This document shows, one piece after another, positions 35,409 through 43,805 of a stretch of 64,000 nt of DNA. The position numbers were made by a program, and so were the translations under genes. Position 1 is the first letter of the stretch. The number at the start of each line of letters is the position of its first letter. The stretch covers positions 248,001-312,000 of the forward strand of contig NZ_JAEPJQ010000001.1 in NCBI RefSeq assembly GCF_016827605.1, written 5' to 3'. The notes under the pieces are model-generated. The model saw only the letters and a list, made by a program, of their open reading frames with translations, was not told the DNA's origin and did no database searches. Source of the DNA: Hyunsoonleella ulvae (GTDB taxonomy: Bacteria > Bacteroidota > Bacteroidia > Flavobacteriales > Flavobacteriaceae).

Positions 35409-36872
35409 TTACTTTTGCAACTGTTTTAAAAATTCCTGAACTGTTTTATAATCGTCAAAATCAAATCGTTCTCCTTTTATTTCTTGATAGGTTTCATGAC
35501 CTTTCCCTGCTATTAGAATAATATCTTTAGCTTGAGCCAATTGACATGCTGTTTTAATAGCTTGCTTTCTATCTACAACCGACAGTGTTTTTTTAAAGTT
35601 TTGAGGCTCCACCCCTTTTTCCATCTCCTCTATGATAGTCTCTGGCTCCTCGCTTCTTGGATTATCACTTGTAAAAATCACTTTCGTGCTCAACTCTGAT
35701 GCGATATGCGCCATTACAGGACGCTTTGTTTTATCCCTATCTCCTCCACAGCCCACAACCGTTATAAGCGATTCGTTTTTTGTACGGATACTATTAATGG
35801 TCTCCAATACATTTTTTAAGGCATCAGGAGTATGCGCATAATCTACAATAGCAGTTATCTTTTCATCAGACACTAAATATTGGAACCTTCCGCTAACGCT
35901 TTGCAAATCACTTATCAATCTTAAAATTTCAACTTTTTCAAGTCCTAGTAATTCTGCAGTAGCGTAAATCGCTAAGACATTATAGGCATTAAAATTGCCT
36001 ATTAGGCGCGTCCACACTTCGTTTCCATCAATAGACAGTAAAAGTCCACTAAATTCATTCTCTAAAATTTGAGACTTATAATCGGCATACCCTTTTAAAG
36101 CATAGGTGTATTTTTTAGCTGCAGTATTTTGCAACATTACCAATCCATTTTTGTCATCTGTATTTGACAATGCAAAAGCATGCTTATCCAAACCATCGAA
36201 AAATGATTTTTTCACATCCCTGTATTCTGCAAATGTGTTATGATAATCAAGGTGATCGTGGGAAAGATTGGTAAACACCCCTCCTTCAAACTTTAACCCT
36301 TCTGTTCTACCTTGATGAATACCATGAGAACTCACTTCCATAAAGCAAAATTCAACACCCGCCTCATTCATCTGCTGTAAATATTTATTAATGGTTAGTG
36401 AATCTGGAGTGGTATGGGTTGCTTTATACTCCGCATCATCAACTAATACTTTTACTGTAGATATTAAGCCAACTTTATACCCAGCATTTTTAAACAATTG
36501 GTACAACAAGGTTGTAACCGTGGTTTTTCCATTAGTACCTGTTACACCAACTAGCTTCAAATTATCAGATGGGGAATCGTAATAATTTGAAGCCATTATT
36601 GCCAGTGCTTTGTTTGAATTGTTAACTTCTACATAGGTAATACCATCAACCAAATTAGTAGGCAAAGTTTCGCATATAATAACTAATGCACCTTGTTTTA
36701 TTGCGACATCTATATAACTGTGACCATCAACAAGAGTTCCTTTTACAGCAACAAAAACATCTTTGTTTACTATTTTTCTGGAATCGAATTGTATGGCATT
36801 AATAACTATGTTGGTATTACCAACAACAGCATTAATATTCACTTTATACAATATGTCCTTTAGAATACTCAC
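35409..36872 (-). CDS. murE: UDP-MurNAc-tripeptide ligase MurE
   Basis: Adds the third amino acid to UDP-MurNAc-L-Ala-D-Glu. 487 aa. ATP loop GVTGTNGKTTVTTLLYQL, CFMEVSSHGIHQGR, THDHLDYH-like TNLSHDHLDYHNT, and YAHTPDALKNVL are typical. The C-terminal SDNPRSEEPE matches the DNPR motif that selects meso-diaminopimelate, so the cell wall is predicted to be DAP type. The frame opens with GTG overlapping the ftsI stop (GTGA). Confidence 0.96.
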   Translation of the reverse strand: MSILKDILYKVNINAVVGNTNIVINAIQFDSRKIVNKDVFVAVKGTLVDGHSYIDVAIKQGALVIICETLPTNLVDGITYVEVNNSNKALAIMASNYYDSPSDNLKLVGVTGTNGKTTVTTLLYQLFKNAGYKVGLISTVKVLVDDAEYKATHTTPDSLTINKYLQQMNEAGVEFCFMEVSSHGIHQGRTEGLKFEGGVFTNLSHDHLDYHNTFAEYRDVKKSFFDGLDKHAFALSNTDDKNGLVMLQNTAAKKYTYALKGYADYKSQILENEFSGLLLSIDGNEVWTRLIGNFNAYNVLAIYATAELLGLEKVEILRLISDLQSVSGRFQYLVSDEKITAIVDYAHTPDALKNVLETINSIRTKNESLITVVGCGGDRDKTKRPVMAHIASELSTKVIFTSDNPRSEEPETIIEEMEKGVEPQNFKKTLSVVDRKQAIKTACQLAQAKDIILIAGKGHETYQEIKGERFDFDDYKTVQEFLKQLQK

Positions 36873-38881
36873 GATATTTCTAAAATCACTTTTTGATTCT
36901 TTTTTATTTTTTGTCCTTTGGCAATAGACTGCTTTTTTACTATTCCTGCCCCTTTAAAGCCTACTTTTAATCCCATATTTTCTAATAATGCCACCGCATC
37001 CATTGCTGGCAAACCAACCACATTTGGCATTATAGTTTTGTAGGTTTGAGCTGTTTTAAAATAATCTTCAAACTGTTCTTCTACTGAAGCATGTTTTACC
37101 TCTAAAGAACCCATCTCTTCAATCACTGGTGTGTCTGTAAATATTTTTTGGGCTATGGTTTTAAAAACTGGACCTGACACATCTGCGCCATAGTATCCTA
37201 CTTTTTTATCTGGTTCATGAATCACTACGATGCAGGAATACTTTGGATTATCCGCAGGAAAAAAACCTGCAAACGACGATATATAATTCAGTTTTTCTTT
37301 ATCTTTATAGTCTTTTTGACAGGTACCTGTTTTACCCGCCATTGAGAAGTTTTTAGAATATAATCTATGCCCTGTCCCATGCTTTTTCTCTACCACATTT
37401 TTCAATAATTTTTGAAGCTTTTTTATAGTAGTTTCAGAACATATTTGCTTATTAATTATTTCGCGCTCAAACGGCACTATAGTCTTATCAAACTCCTTAA
37501 CTTCTTTTAAAAACCTAGGTTTTACCATAATACCATCATTTGCAACGGCATTGTAGAATGTTAATGTTTGCAACGGTGTAAATGACACACCATAACCAAA
37601 AGCCATCCAAGGTAATGCTATGCCGCTCCAGCGTTTGTTTTTTATTCTTGGATCTGGAATAATAGCCTCCCCCTCACCAATAATAGGCAGGTTAAGCTTA
37701 TTATTTAAGTTCATATCATACAGCCTATCCACAAACTTTTCTGGCTTATCCTTGTAAGCATTATAAATCGCCTTTACTATTCCCGTGTTAGATGATACTT
37801 CAAAGGCTTCAGACAAAGAGATCTTGCCGTACCCTCCCCACTTTGAGTCTTTTACTTTCTTACCGTAGTAGGTTAAAACACCTTTTTCCGTATCTACAAC
37901 ATCACTTGTATCAATAACTTTATCTTCTAAACCAGCAGCGAGTGCCATTAATTTAAATGTTGACCCTGGCTCATGAGACTCCCAAACCGCATAGTTCCTT
38001 CTTTCGTAATATTTTCCTTCTGCATTCCTACCTAAATTTACTATAGCCCTTACTTCTCCTGTTTCTACCTCCATAACCACAGCGCACCCATGATCTGCTT
38101 TATACTTTTCAAGTTGATTCAATAGTGAATGATGCGCTATATCCTGAATATTCACATCTATGGTAGTATACACATCCAAACCATCTTGAGGCTCAATTTT
38201 ATTATAGTCAATTATAGGTTTCCATTGATTTTTACCTATTTGCTGTTTGGCGTGTTTTCCATCTACCCCTCGCAAATACTTTACCCCAAAGGCACCATCA
38301 ATTCCCGGACGTGTTACATTACCATTATCATCAATACGCTCGTAACCAATAGTACGTTGTGCAATACCACCCATAGGGTGTTCTCGTTTTGTTCTTTGTT
38401 CTACAATCAACCCTCCTTTAAATGGACTTTTATCCAGTAATGGATAAGTGCGCATACGCATATATTCAGAGTAGCCTAAATTTCTGGCTAGCAAAAAATA
38501 TCTATTTTTATTAATCCTTGCTCTACGCAATTGCTGCTGGTATTGGCTAGACGTTCTCTTTCCTGGGAATTTTGCCAGAGAATCGCAAAGCCCTTTTAAA
38601 TGCTCTTTAAAAACTGATGTTTTTGGCGTAAGTGCATCAATCCTAATATCATATTTCGGGATGGAAGTCGCTAGTAAATTTCCGTTAACGGAGTAGACAT
38701 TACCGCGGTTAGCAGGAACTGGAAAGTCTTTTACAATACGTTCACTTGCTTTGGCGCGATACTCATCGCCTTGCACAAACTGAACATTTGCCAATTTTAC
38801 CATAACAGCAATCCCGAAGATGAACATACATCCTGCTATGAAATACAATCGATTTAATATGTTCTTCTCGCTTACTGCCAA
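36869..38881 (-). CDS. ftsI: division-specific penicillin-binding protein with PASTA domain
   Basis: Class B PBP, the septal transpeptidase. 670 aa: one N-terminal membrane helix (about 10-30), a PBP dimerisation domain, the transpeptidase with Ser307-T-F-Lys310, Ser363-S-Asn365 and Lys517-T-G519, and one C-terminal PASTA domain (about 612-670, MPNVVGLPAMDAVALLENMG). A PASTA domain on FtsI is known in Bacteroidota but absent in E. coli. The only suitable start is TTG at 38881. It lies 9 nt after the FtsL-like gene. Confidence 0.95.
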   Translation of the reverse strand: MAVSEKNILNRLYFIAGCMFIFGIAVMVKLANVQFVQGDEYRAKASERIVKDFPVPANRGNVYSVNGNLLATSIPKYDIRIDALTPKTSVFKEHLKGLCDSLAKFPGKRTSSQYQQQLRRARINKNRYFLLARNLGYSEYMRMRTYPLLDKSPFKGGLIVEQRTKREHPMGGIAQRTIGYERIDDNGNVTRPGIDGAFGVKYLRGVDGKHAKQQIGKNQWKPIIDYNKIEPQDGLDVYTTIDVNIQDIAHHSLLNQLEKYKADHGCAVVMEVETGEVRAIVNLGRNAEGKYYERRNYAVWESHEPGSTFKLMALAAGLEDKVIDTSDVVDTEKGVLTYYGKKVKDSKWGGYGKISLSEAFEVSSNTGIVKAIYNAYKDKPEKFVDRLYDMNLNNKLNLPIIGEGEAIIPDPRIKNKRWSGIALPWMAFGYGVSFTPLQTLTFYNAVANDGIMVKPRFLKEVKEFDKTIVPFEREIINKQICSETTIKKLQKLLKNVVEKKHGTGHRLYSKNFSMAGKTGTCQKDYKDKEKLNYISSFAGFFPADNPKYSCIVVIHEPDKKVGYYGADVSGPVFKTIAQKIFTDTPVIEEMGSLEVKHASVEEQFEDYFKTAQTYKTIMPNVVGLPAMDAVALLENMGLKVGFKGAGIVKKQSIAKGQKIKKNQKVILEIS

Positions 38882-38890
38882 GATTTAACT

Positions 38891-39208
38891 TTAGTTTTGT
38901 GATTTAACTTTTATTTTTTTTGGCGGAATCACAGAGGGCACCAATCCCTTTTCTTGCATTTTTACCACAACCGAAGATTCCATTTTTAAGCGCATTAATC
39001 TAGAACGCCCGTCTACAAATGCAGATCGCATTTCTTTCACTTCATTTTTAAGCTTTGCTATTTCGTGTACTTTTTTATCGGCACTATGGGAACTCGCAAT
39101 CATTACAATAGCTAATGCTGATATAAAAAGTATAATGCGCCAATTCTTAAACGAATCATCACTTACCAAAAATGTCCCTTTTAAAATGTTATAGATTTTA
39201 TTTTTCAT
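38891..39208 (-). CDS. ftsL: FtsL-like division protein
   Basis: A 105-aa bitopic membrane protein: a cytoplasmic start, one helix (about residues 26-42, ILFISALAIVMIASS) and a short periplasmic coiled coil (VHEIAKLKNEVKEMRSAFVDGRSRLMRLKME). Sequence similarity to E. coli FtsL is low, but topology, length and position between rsmH and ftsI identify it as FtsL of the Bacteroidota type. Starts directly after the rsmH stop. Confidence 0.87.
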   Translation of the reverse strand: MKNKIYNILKGTFLVSDDSFKNWRIILFISALAIVMIASSHSADKKVHEIAKLKNEVKEMRSAFVDGRSRLMRLKMESSVVVKMQEKGLVPSVIPPKKIKVKSQN

Positions 39209-40102
39209 CTATATTTTTTCGGCTATTCTAAGCTTTGCGCTACGCGCTCTATTATTTAATTTTATTTCCTCTTGTGTAGGCACTATCAACCCATTTACTT
39301 TTTTTAATGGCACCTCAAAATTCCCAAACACATCCCGTTCTGGCTCGCCTTCAAACATTCCATTTCTTATAAAGCGCTTTACCAGCCTATCTTCTAAGGA
39401 GTGATAAGAAATAAAGCTTAGCCTACCACCCACTTTTAAAACTTCTGGTGTTTGCAACAAAAATTCTTTTAACACCTCTATTTCTTGATTAACCTCTATT
39501 CGAATCGCCTGATAGATTTGAGCTAAAATTTTATTTTCATGCCTTGGCGAAAGAAACTTTTGCAACACTTGCTTTAATTGTTGACTGGTTACGATAGGCT
39601 CATCTTGTCTGTGAGCCACAATTAATCTTGCCATTGCCGGTGCCGCCCTCAACTCCCCATACTGAAAAAACACTTGTCTTAGCCGTTCTTCTTCGTACTC
39701 ATTTACAACATGATATGCCGATAATTCATTTTGCTGGTTCATTCGCATATCCAAATTCGCCTCAAACCGTGTAGAAAATCCACGCTCTGCAACATCAAAC
39801 TGATGAGAGGACACTCCAAAGTCTGCCAAAACACCATCCACCTCCTTAACTCCGTGAAATCTTAAGAACCGTTTTACGTGTCTAAAGTTTTCATTTATCA
39901 ATACAAATCGATCATCATCAATTGCATTATTTAAAGCGTCTAAATCTTGATCAAAAGCAAACAACCTACCACGCCCCCCAAGTCTACTTAAAATTTCTTT
40001 GCTATGACCACCGCCGCCAAAGGTTACATCTACATAAACACCATCAGGTTTTACATCTAACCCGTCTACGGTTTCCTTCAACAACACTGGATTATGATAC
40101 AT
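39209..40102 (-). CDS. rsmH: 16S rRNA m4C1402 methyltransferase RsmH
   Basis: SAM-dependent methyltransferase acting on N4 of C1402 in 16S rRNA. Starts as MYHNPVLLKETVDGL; then the SAM motif YVDVTFGGGGHSKEIL, DQDLDAL, GVLADFGVSSHQFD, RGFSTRFEANLDMRM and the C-terminal ISYHSLEDRLVKRFI and NRARSAKLRIAEKI. Two further in-frame ATGs lie 9 and 12 nt upstream; I use 40102 because MYHNPV is the conserved beginning. All choices overlap the mraZ end. Confidence 0.96.
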   Translation of the reverse strand: MYHNPVLLKETVDGLDVKPDGVYVDVTFGGGGHSKEILSRLGGRGRLFAFDQDLDALNNAIDDDRFVLINENFRHVKRFLRFHGVKEVDGVLADFGVSSHQFDVAERGFSTRFEANLDMRMNQQNELSAYHVVNEYEEERLRQVFFQYGELRAAPAMARLIVAHRQDEPIVTSQQLKQVLQKFLSPRHENKILAQIYQAIRIEVNQEIEVLKEFLLQTPEVLKVGGRLSFISYHSLEDRLVKRFIRNGMFEGEPERDVFGNFEVPLKKVNGLIVPTQEEIKLNNRARSAKLRIAEKI

Positions 40103-40559
40103 CGTCTCCATCATCTTGACCCATTACTTCCTCTGCCAAATCAGCAAAATCCAGAGCCGCATCGTCAATGGATTGCTCGTACAAATCTTTATCCCATATC
40201 TCGATAATATTTATCGACGGAGAGATTACAATGTCTTTTGATATAGAAGCAAAAACCGTTAAATCTTTAGGAATCAACAATCTGCCATTACCATCTACTT
40301 CTATGATTCTAGCACCAGCACTAAATCGTCTAATAAAATCGTTGTTCTTTTTCTTAAACCTATTCAGTTTATTCATCTTTTGCATCAATAGCTGCCACTC
40401 TGCCATAGGGTACAGCTCCAAACATTTTTGAAACACAGAACGACGTAACACAAAACCATCATCTAAAATGGGCATCAACTGTTTTTTCATACCTGCTGGT
40501 ATCATCATACGCCCTTTAGCGTCGACCTTACAATTGTATGTCCCTATCAATGAATGCAC
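40092..40559 (-). CDS. mraZ: transcriptional regulator MraZ
   Basis: DNA-binding repressor of the dcw cluster, 155 aa, with two SpoVT/AbrB-like halves: residues 3-50 (GTYNCKVDAKGRMMIPAGMKKQL) and about 80-125 (AGARIIEVDGNGRLLIPKDL). The Asp-x-Lys-Gly-Arg loops that contact TGG-type repeats are present in the first half (DAKGR) and altered but similar in the second (DGNGR). The start is GTG at 40559. It should bind the operator at 40604-40633 and repress its own operon. Confidence 0.95.
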   Translation of the reverse strand: MHSLIGTYNCKVDAKGRMMIPAGMKKQLMPILDDGFVLRRSVFQKCLELYPMAEWQLLMQKMNKLNRFKKKNNDFIRRFSAGARIIEVDGNGRLLIPKDLTVFASISKDIVISPSINIIEIWDKDLYEQSIDDAALDFADLAEEVMGQDDGDDVS

Positions 40560-40591
40560 TGTAACGATTTCAGTTTTTGGTGTTTAAGTTT

Positions 40592-40599
40592 CAAATATA
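40592..40599 (-). promoter_or_regulatory. -7 box of the mraZ/dcw promoter
   Basis: TATATTTG on the minus strand, an exact TAnnTTTG, 33 nt upstream of the mraZ GTG. The MraZ operator begins 4 nt further upstream, so bound MraZ would cover the -10 to -40 region. Confidence 0.65.
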
Positions 40600-40603
40600 T
40601 CAA

Positions 40604-40633
40604 AATTTACCACGATTTACCACTTTATCCCAC
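40604..40633 (-). promoter_or_regulatory. MraZ operator: three 10-bp direct repeats
   Basis: On the minus strand three consecutive 10-mers, GTGGGATAAA, GTGGTAAATC and GTGGTAAATT, lie head to tail with no spacer. MraZ in E. coli, Mycoplasma and others binds three or four TGGG/TGGT-type repeats spaced by one helical turn upstream of mraZ, which is exactly this pattern. Together with the -7 box this forms a repressor-type promoter. Confidence 0.85.
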
Positions 40634-40707
40634 TTTTGTTGATAATTTTTAAAATACAAGGATTTTTCAAGTGTTGTTTTAAACTAATCACACAAGTTTA
40701 TTATTCA

Positions 40708-40752
40708 ATATCAACCACTTACAAAGTGGTAAAACATCTTATCAACCACTGT
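40708..40752. promoter_or_regulatory. second cluster of TGG-type motifs with a hairpin
   Basis: TATCAACCACT occurs twice (40709-40719 and 40740-40750); on the minus strand this reads AGTGGTTGATA, similar to the MraZ repeats. Between them ACCACTT-ACA-AAGTGGT (40714-40730) is a perfect 7-bp palindrome. Function not known; it lies between the mraZ promoter and the divergent hydrolase promoter. Confidence 0.35.
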
Positions 40753-40798
40753 TGACAACTCTTAATTCCATTACCAAATCCCCAGAAAAAAATAACCT

Positions 40799-40828
40799 CT
40801 TGAAATATGAATGATTTAACTATATTTG
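40799..40828 (+). promoter_or_regulatory. promoter of the hydrolase-engB pair
   Basis: TATATTTG at 40821-40828 (exact TAnnTTTG) with CTTG at 40799-40802, an 18-nt gap, close to the Bacteroidota -33/-7 spacing. It lies inside the longest possible frame of the downstream gene, so transcription should begin near 40835. Confidence 0.55.
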
Positions 40829-40857
40829 TTTTTAACGAAATGGATGAACCAAGATTA

Positions 40858-41622
40858 ATGGGGGAAAGCTTAAGAAAAGAAAAAGGTTATAGTTATATAG
40901 AGGTTGGTGAAGGCACACCCATAATTGTGCTTCATGGTTTAATGGGAGGCTTAAGTAATTTTGATTCCGTTAAAAACTTTTTTAGCACTAACGGATACAA
41001 AGTTGTGATTCCCGAACTACCAATCTATACCATGTCGCTCTTAAAAACCAATGTAAAGAGTTTTGCAAAATATCTTCATGATTTTATTGAATTTAAGGGG
41101 TTTAAAGACGTTATTTTATTGGGAAACTCCCTAGGTGGTCACATTGGTCTTTACCACACTAAACTATACCCAAAAAAAGTAAAAGGTCTGGTAATTACAG
41201 GAAGTTCTGGGCTTTACGAAAGTGCTATGGGTAGTGGTTATACCAAGCGTAGTGATTACGAAGTCATCAAAAAGAAAGCACAGGATGTATTTTACGATCC
41301 TGAAGTAGCTACAAAAGAAATTGTAGACGAAGTTTATGCTACCGTAAACGATCGTAACAAACTAATAAAGACACTTGCCATTGCCAAAAGTGCCATACGA
41401 CACAATATGGCAAAAGATTTACCAAACATGCACACGCCTACATGCATTATTTGGGGAAAAAACGATAATGTTACACCTCCTGAAGTTGCAGAGGAATTTC
41501 ATGAATTATTACCAGATTCCAACTTATTTTGGATTGACAAATGTGGACATGCAGCAATGATGGAACACCCTGATACATTCAATGAGATTTTACACTCCTG
41601 GCTGATGGACAGGAAACTATAA
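40858..41622 (+). CDS. alpha/beta-fold hydrolase
   Basis: Alpha/beta hydrolase with oxyanion-side HGLMGG (about residue 26), the nucleophile elbow GNSLGGH (Ser around 95), a C-terminal acid in WGKNDNVTPPE and the His in CGHAAMMEHP. The substrate is unknown. Longer starts at 40807 and 40840 exist, but a promoter box lies at 40821-40828, so I take ATG 40858 (MGESLRKEKGYSY, 254 aa). It precedes engB by 30 nt, a pairing common in Flavobacteriia. Confidence 0.85.
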   Translation: MGESLRKEKGYSYIEVGEGTPIIVLHGLMGGLSNFDSVKNFFSTNGYKVVIPELPIYTMSLLKTNVKSFAKYLHDFIEFKGFKDVILLGNSLGGHIGLYHTKLYPKKVKGLVITGSSGLYESAMGSGYTKRSDYEVIKKKAQDVFYDPEVATKEIVDEVYATVNDRNKLIKTLAIAKSAIRHNMAKDLPNMHTPTCIIWGKNDNVTPPEVAEEFHELLPDSNLFWIDKCGHAAMMEHPDTFNEILHSWLMDRKL

Positions 41623-41652
41623 ATCAGTAATCCATATTCAAATTAAAATCCT

Positions 41653-42252
41653 ATGCTGATTAAATCTGCCGAATTTGTAGTTAGTAATTCTGATGTTACT
41701 AAATGCCCCAAAAGCAGCTTACCTGAATATGCTTTTATTGGCAGAAGTAATGTTGGAAAATCTTCATTAATCAACATGCTTACAGGGAGAAAAAAACTAG
41801 CAAAAACTTCAGGGAAACCAGGAAAAACACAACTTATCAATCATTTTTCAATTAACAAAAATTGGCATTTGGTTGATTTACCTGGTTATGGTTATGCTCG
41901 TGTTTCTAAAAGTTCTAAAAAAACCTTTCAAAAATTCATTACCCAATATTTTGCACATCGCGAACAGCTGGTTACTGGTTTTGTTTTAGTAGATATTCGC
42001 CACAAACCCCAACCTATAGATTTAGATTTTATGCTATGGCTGGGGGAGAACGGTATTCCATTTTCAATTATATTCACAAAAGCTGATAAATTAAAACCTA
42101 AAGCCATAGAAAGGCACGTTAGCGACTACAAAACTACGATCTTAGAATATTGGGAAGAGATGCCTAATTATTTTATAACCTCAAGCTCTAAAGGCATTGG
42201 GAAGGATGATGTTTTAGACTATATTGAACAACTAAACAGCAACTTAAACTAA
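41653..42252 (+). CDS. engB: ribosome biogenesis GTPase EngB (YsxC/YihA)
   Basis: TrmE-Era-type GTPase needed for 50S assembly. 199 aa. G1 GRSNVGKSSLIN (about 31-42), G2 region KTSGKPGKTQ with Thr, G3 DLPGYG, G4 TKAD and G5 SSSKG. It follows the hydrolase gene on the same transcript and ends at a strong bidirectional terminator. Confidence 0.97.
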   Translation: MLIKSAEFVVSNSDVTKCPKSSLPEYAFIGRSNVGKSSLINMLTGRKKLAKTSGKPGKTQLINHFSINKNWHLVDLPGYGYARVSKSSKKTFQKFITQYFAHREQLVTGFVLVDIRHKPQPIDLDFMLWLGENGIPFSIIFTKADKLKPKAIERHVSDYKTTILEYWEEMPNYFITSSSKGIGKDDVLDYIEQLNSNLN

Positions 42253-42285
42253 AATGGCATTCTAGATTTCAGAATGCCATTTTTG
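42251..42285. terminator. bidirectional terminator between engB and xylE
   Basis: Perfect stem AAATGGCATTCT / AGAATGCCATTT with a 7-nt loop and T-rich flanks on both strands, placed between convergent genes. Confidence 0.88.
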
Positions 42286-42310
42286 TGAAATATCATTAGT
42301 AGCAAAAAAA

Positions 42311-43741
42311 TTACTTTTGCCAAATACTTTCCATTTCCTCAAGCGTTTTACCCTTGGTTTCTGGAACTTTTTTAAACACAAAGTACACTGATAGAATAGC
42401 TCCTATTGTATATAAGCTATAGGCAAAAGCAAGCCCCATAGACCCGAGCAACATAGGGAAAGTTAAGGTTACTATAAAATTCGCTATCCATTGCGACAAT
42501 CCTGCTATTGCTAACCCTAGTCCTCTTATTTGGTTTGGGAACATTTCCCCTAACATTACCCACATAACAGGTCCCCACGAAAAGTTAAACAACATTACAT
42601 AGGCATTAGCAGCAATTAGCGCAAGTATCCCCATGCCATCACTTAACTGTAGCGTCTCTTGTCCTGTTGCCGGATTAAGCTCTAACGCTCCCGTAGAAAA
42701 AGCATAAACCACCAAAGCTAAAGTAACACTCATTCCTATGGAACCAATCATAAGTATTGGTTTTCGTCCTATTTTATCTACCAAAAACAACGATAGCACT
42801 ACTCCAGCTATACTCAAAGCACCAGAGATCACATTAATTAATAACGAATCTCCTTCGTCAAAACCAACCGCTTGCCATAATACAGCTCCGTAGTAAAAAA
42901 CCACATTAATACCAACAAACTGCTGAAATGCTGCAAGCCCAATACCTACCCATACAATCGGTTTTATACGCCCAAGTGTTTTATCATATAAATCAGAAAA
43001 GCGCGGTTTATGATCTGCCGATAGTGAAGCATCTATTTCCTGCACTTTTTGTTCTCCCATTACTGCTCCGTAGAGTTTACTTAGCACTTTCTGCGCTTTT
43101 CCTTTATGGCTTTTTGCGACCAAATAACGCGGACTCTCTGGTATAAATAGCAGCGAAACAAAGAAAATGGCAGCTGGAATTAATTCCACCCAAAACATCC
43201 AACGCCACGTTTCATAATCCCACCAAAATGGATTTAAGGCAGAACCAGAAATATCAGCTAATTTATAATTACTAAGAAATGAGAAAAACAAACCTGCAAT
43301 AATTGCAATTTGTTGAGTAGTAGCTAGTGCCCCTCTATATTTTGCTGGCGCAATCTCACTAATATAAGCTGGTGCCATTACTGAAGCCGCACCTACACCT
43401 AAACCTCCAAGAATCCTATAAACGATAAACTCTATTGATGATGTTGAAATTCCAGATCCCCAAGCAGATATTATAAATAAAATAGAGGCAACAATAAGCA
43501 TAGACCTTCTTCCATATAAATCGGCCAGTTTACCTGCAAAAAATGCACCCACAGCACATCCTAACAACATAGATGCAACATTAAATCCGCTTCCAATATT
43601 TTGTGCCTCAAAAGCTATCTCAAGTCCCTTTACCGTGCCATTTATAACACCACTATCAAATCCAAAAAGAAATCCACCTAAAGTGGCTACTAAGGTAATT
43701 CCAATGACATATAATTTATTTACTTGTTCTTCTGTTTTCAA
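42311..43741 (-). CDS. xylE: MFS sugar:H+ symporter, XylE type
   Basis: Sugar-porter family transporter, 476 aa with 12 hydrophobic segments. Family motifs: GFDSGVINGT near helix 1, KLADLYGRRSML (the RxGRR-like loop 2-3), GAASVMAPAYISEIAP, PESPRYLVAK after helix 6, FQQFVGINVVFYY in helix 7 and VPETKGKTLEEM at the end. It probably imports xylose, given its place after xylB and xylA. The start codon is TTG. It ends facing engB. Confidence 0.92.
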   Translation of the reverse strand: MKTEEQVNKLYVIGITLVATLGGFLFGFDSGVINGTVKGLEIAFEAQNIGSGFNVASMLLGCAVGAFFAGKLADLYGRRSMLIVASILFIISAWGSGISTSSIEFIVYRILGGLGVGAASVMAPAYISEIAPAKYRGALATTQQIAIIAGLFFSFLSNYKLADISGSALNPFWWDYETWRWMFWVELIPAAIFFVSLLFIPESPRYLVAKSHKGKAQKVLSKLYGAVMGEQKVQEIDASLSADHKPRFSDLYDKTLGRIKPIVWVGIGLAAFQQFVGINVVFYYGAVLWQAVGFDEGDSLLINVISGALSIAGVVLSLFLVDKIGRKPILMIGSIGMSVTLALVVYAFSTGALELNPATGQETLQLSDGMGILALIAANAYVMLFNFSWGPVMWVMLGEMFPNQIRGLGLAIAGLSQWIANFIVTLTFPMLLGSMGLAFAYSLYTIGAILSVYFVFKKVPETKGKTLEEMESIWQK

Positions 43742-43805
43742 AATAATTAAGTTTTAAATGTTTATAATATTTCTTTAGGGACTTTAATGAGAAATATAGC
43801 AAGCG

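Noticed and set aside
40634-40760. Possible DnaA boxes (TTATCAACA-like) and origin
   Set aside because: Matches to TTATCCACA are imperfect and no dnaA, AT-rich unwinding element or GC-skew evidence is available; the TGG-type motif reading fits better.
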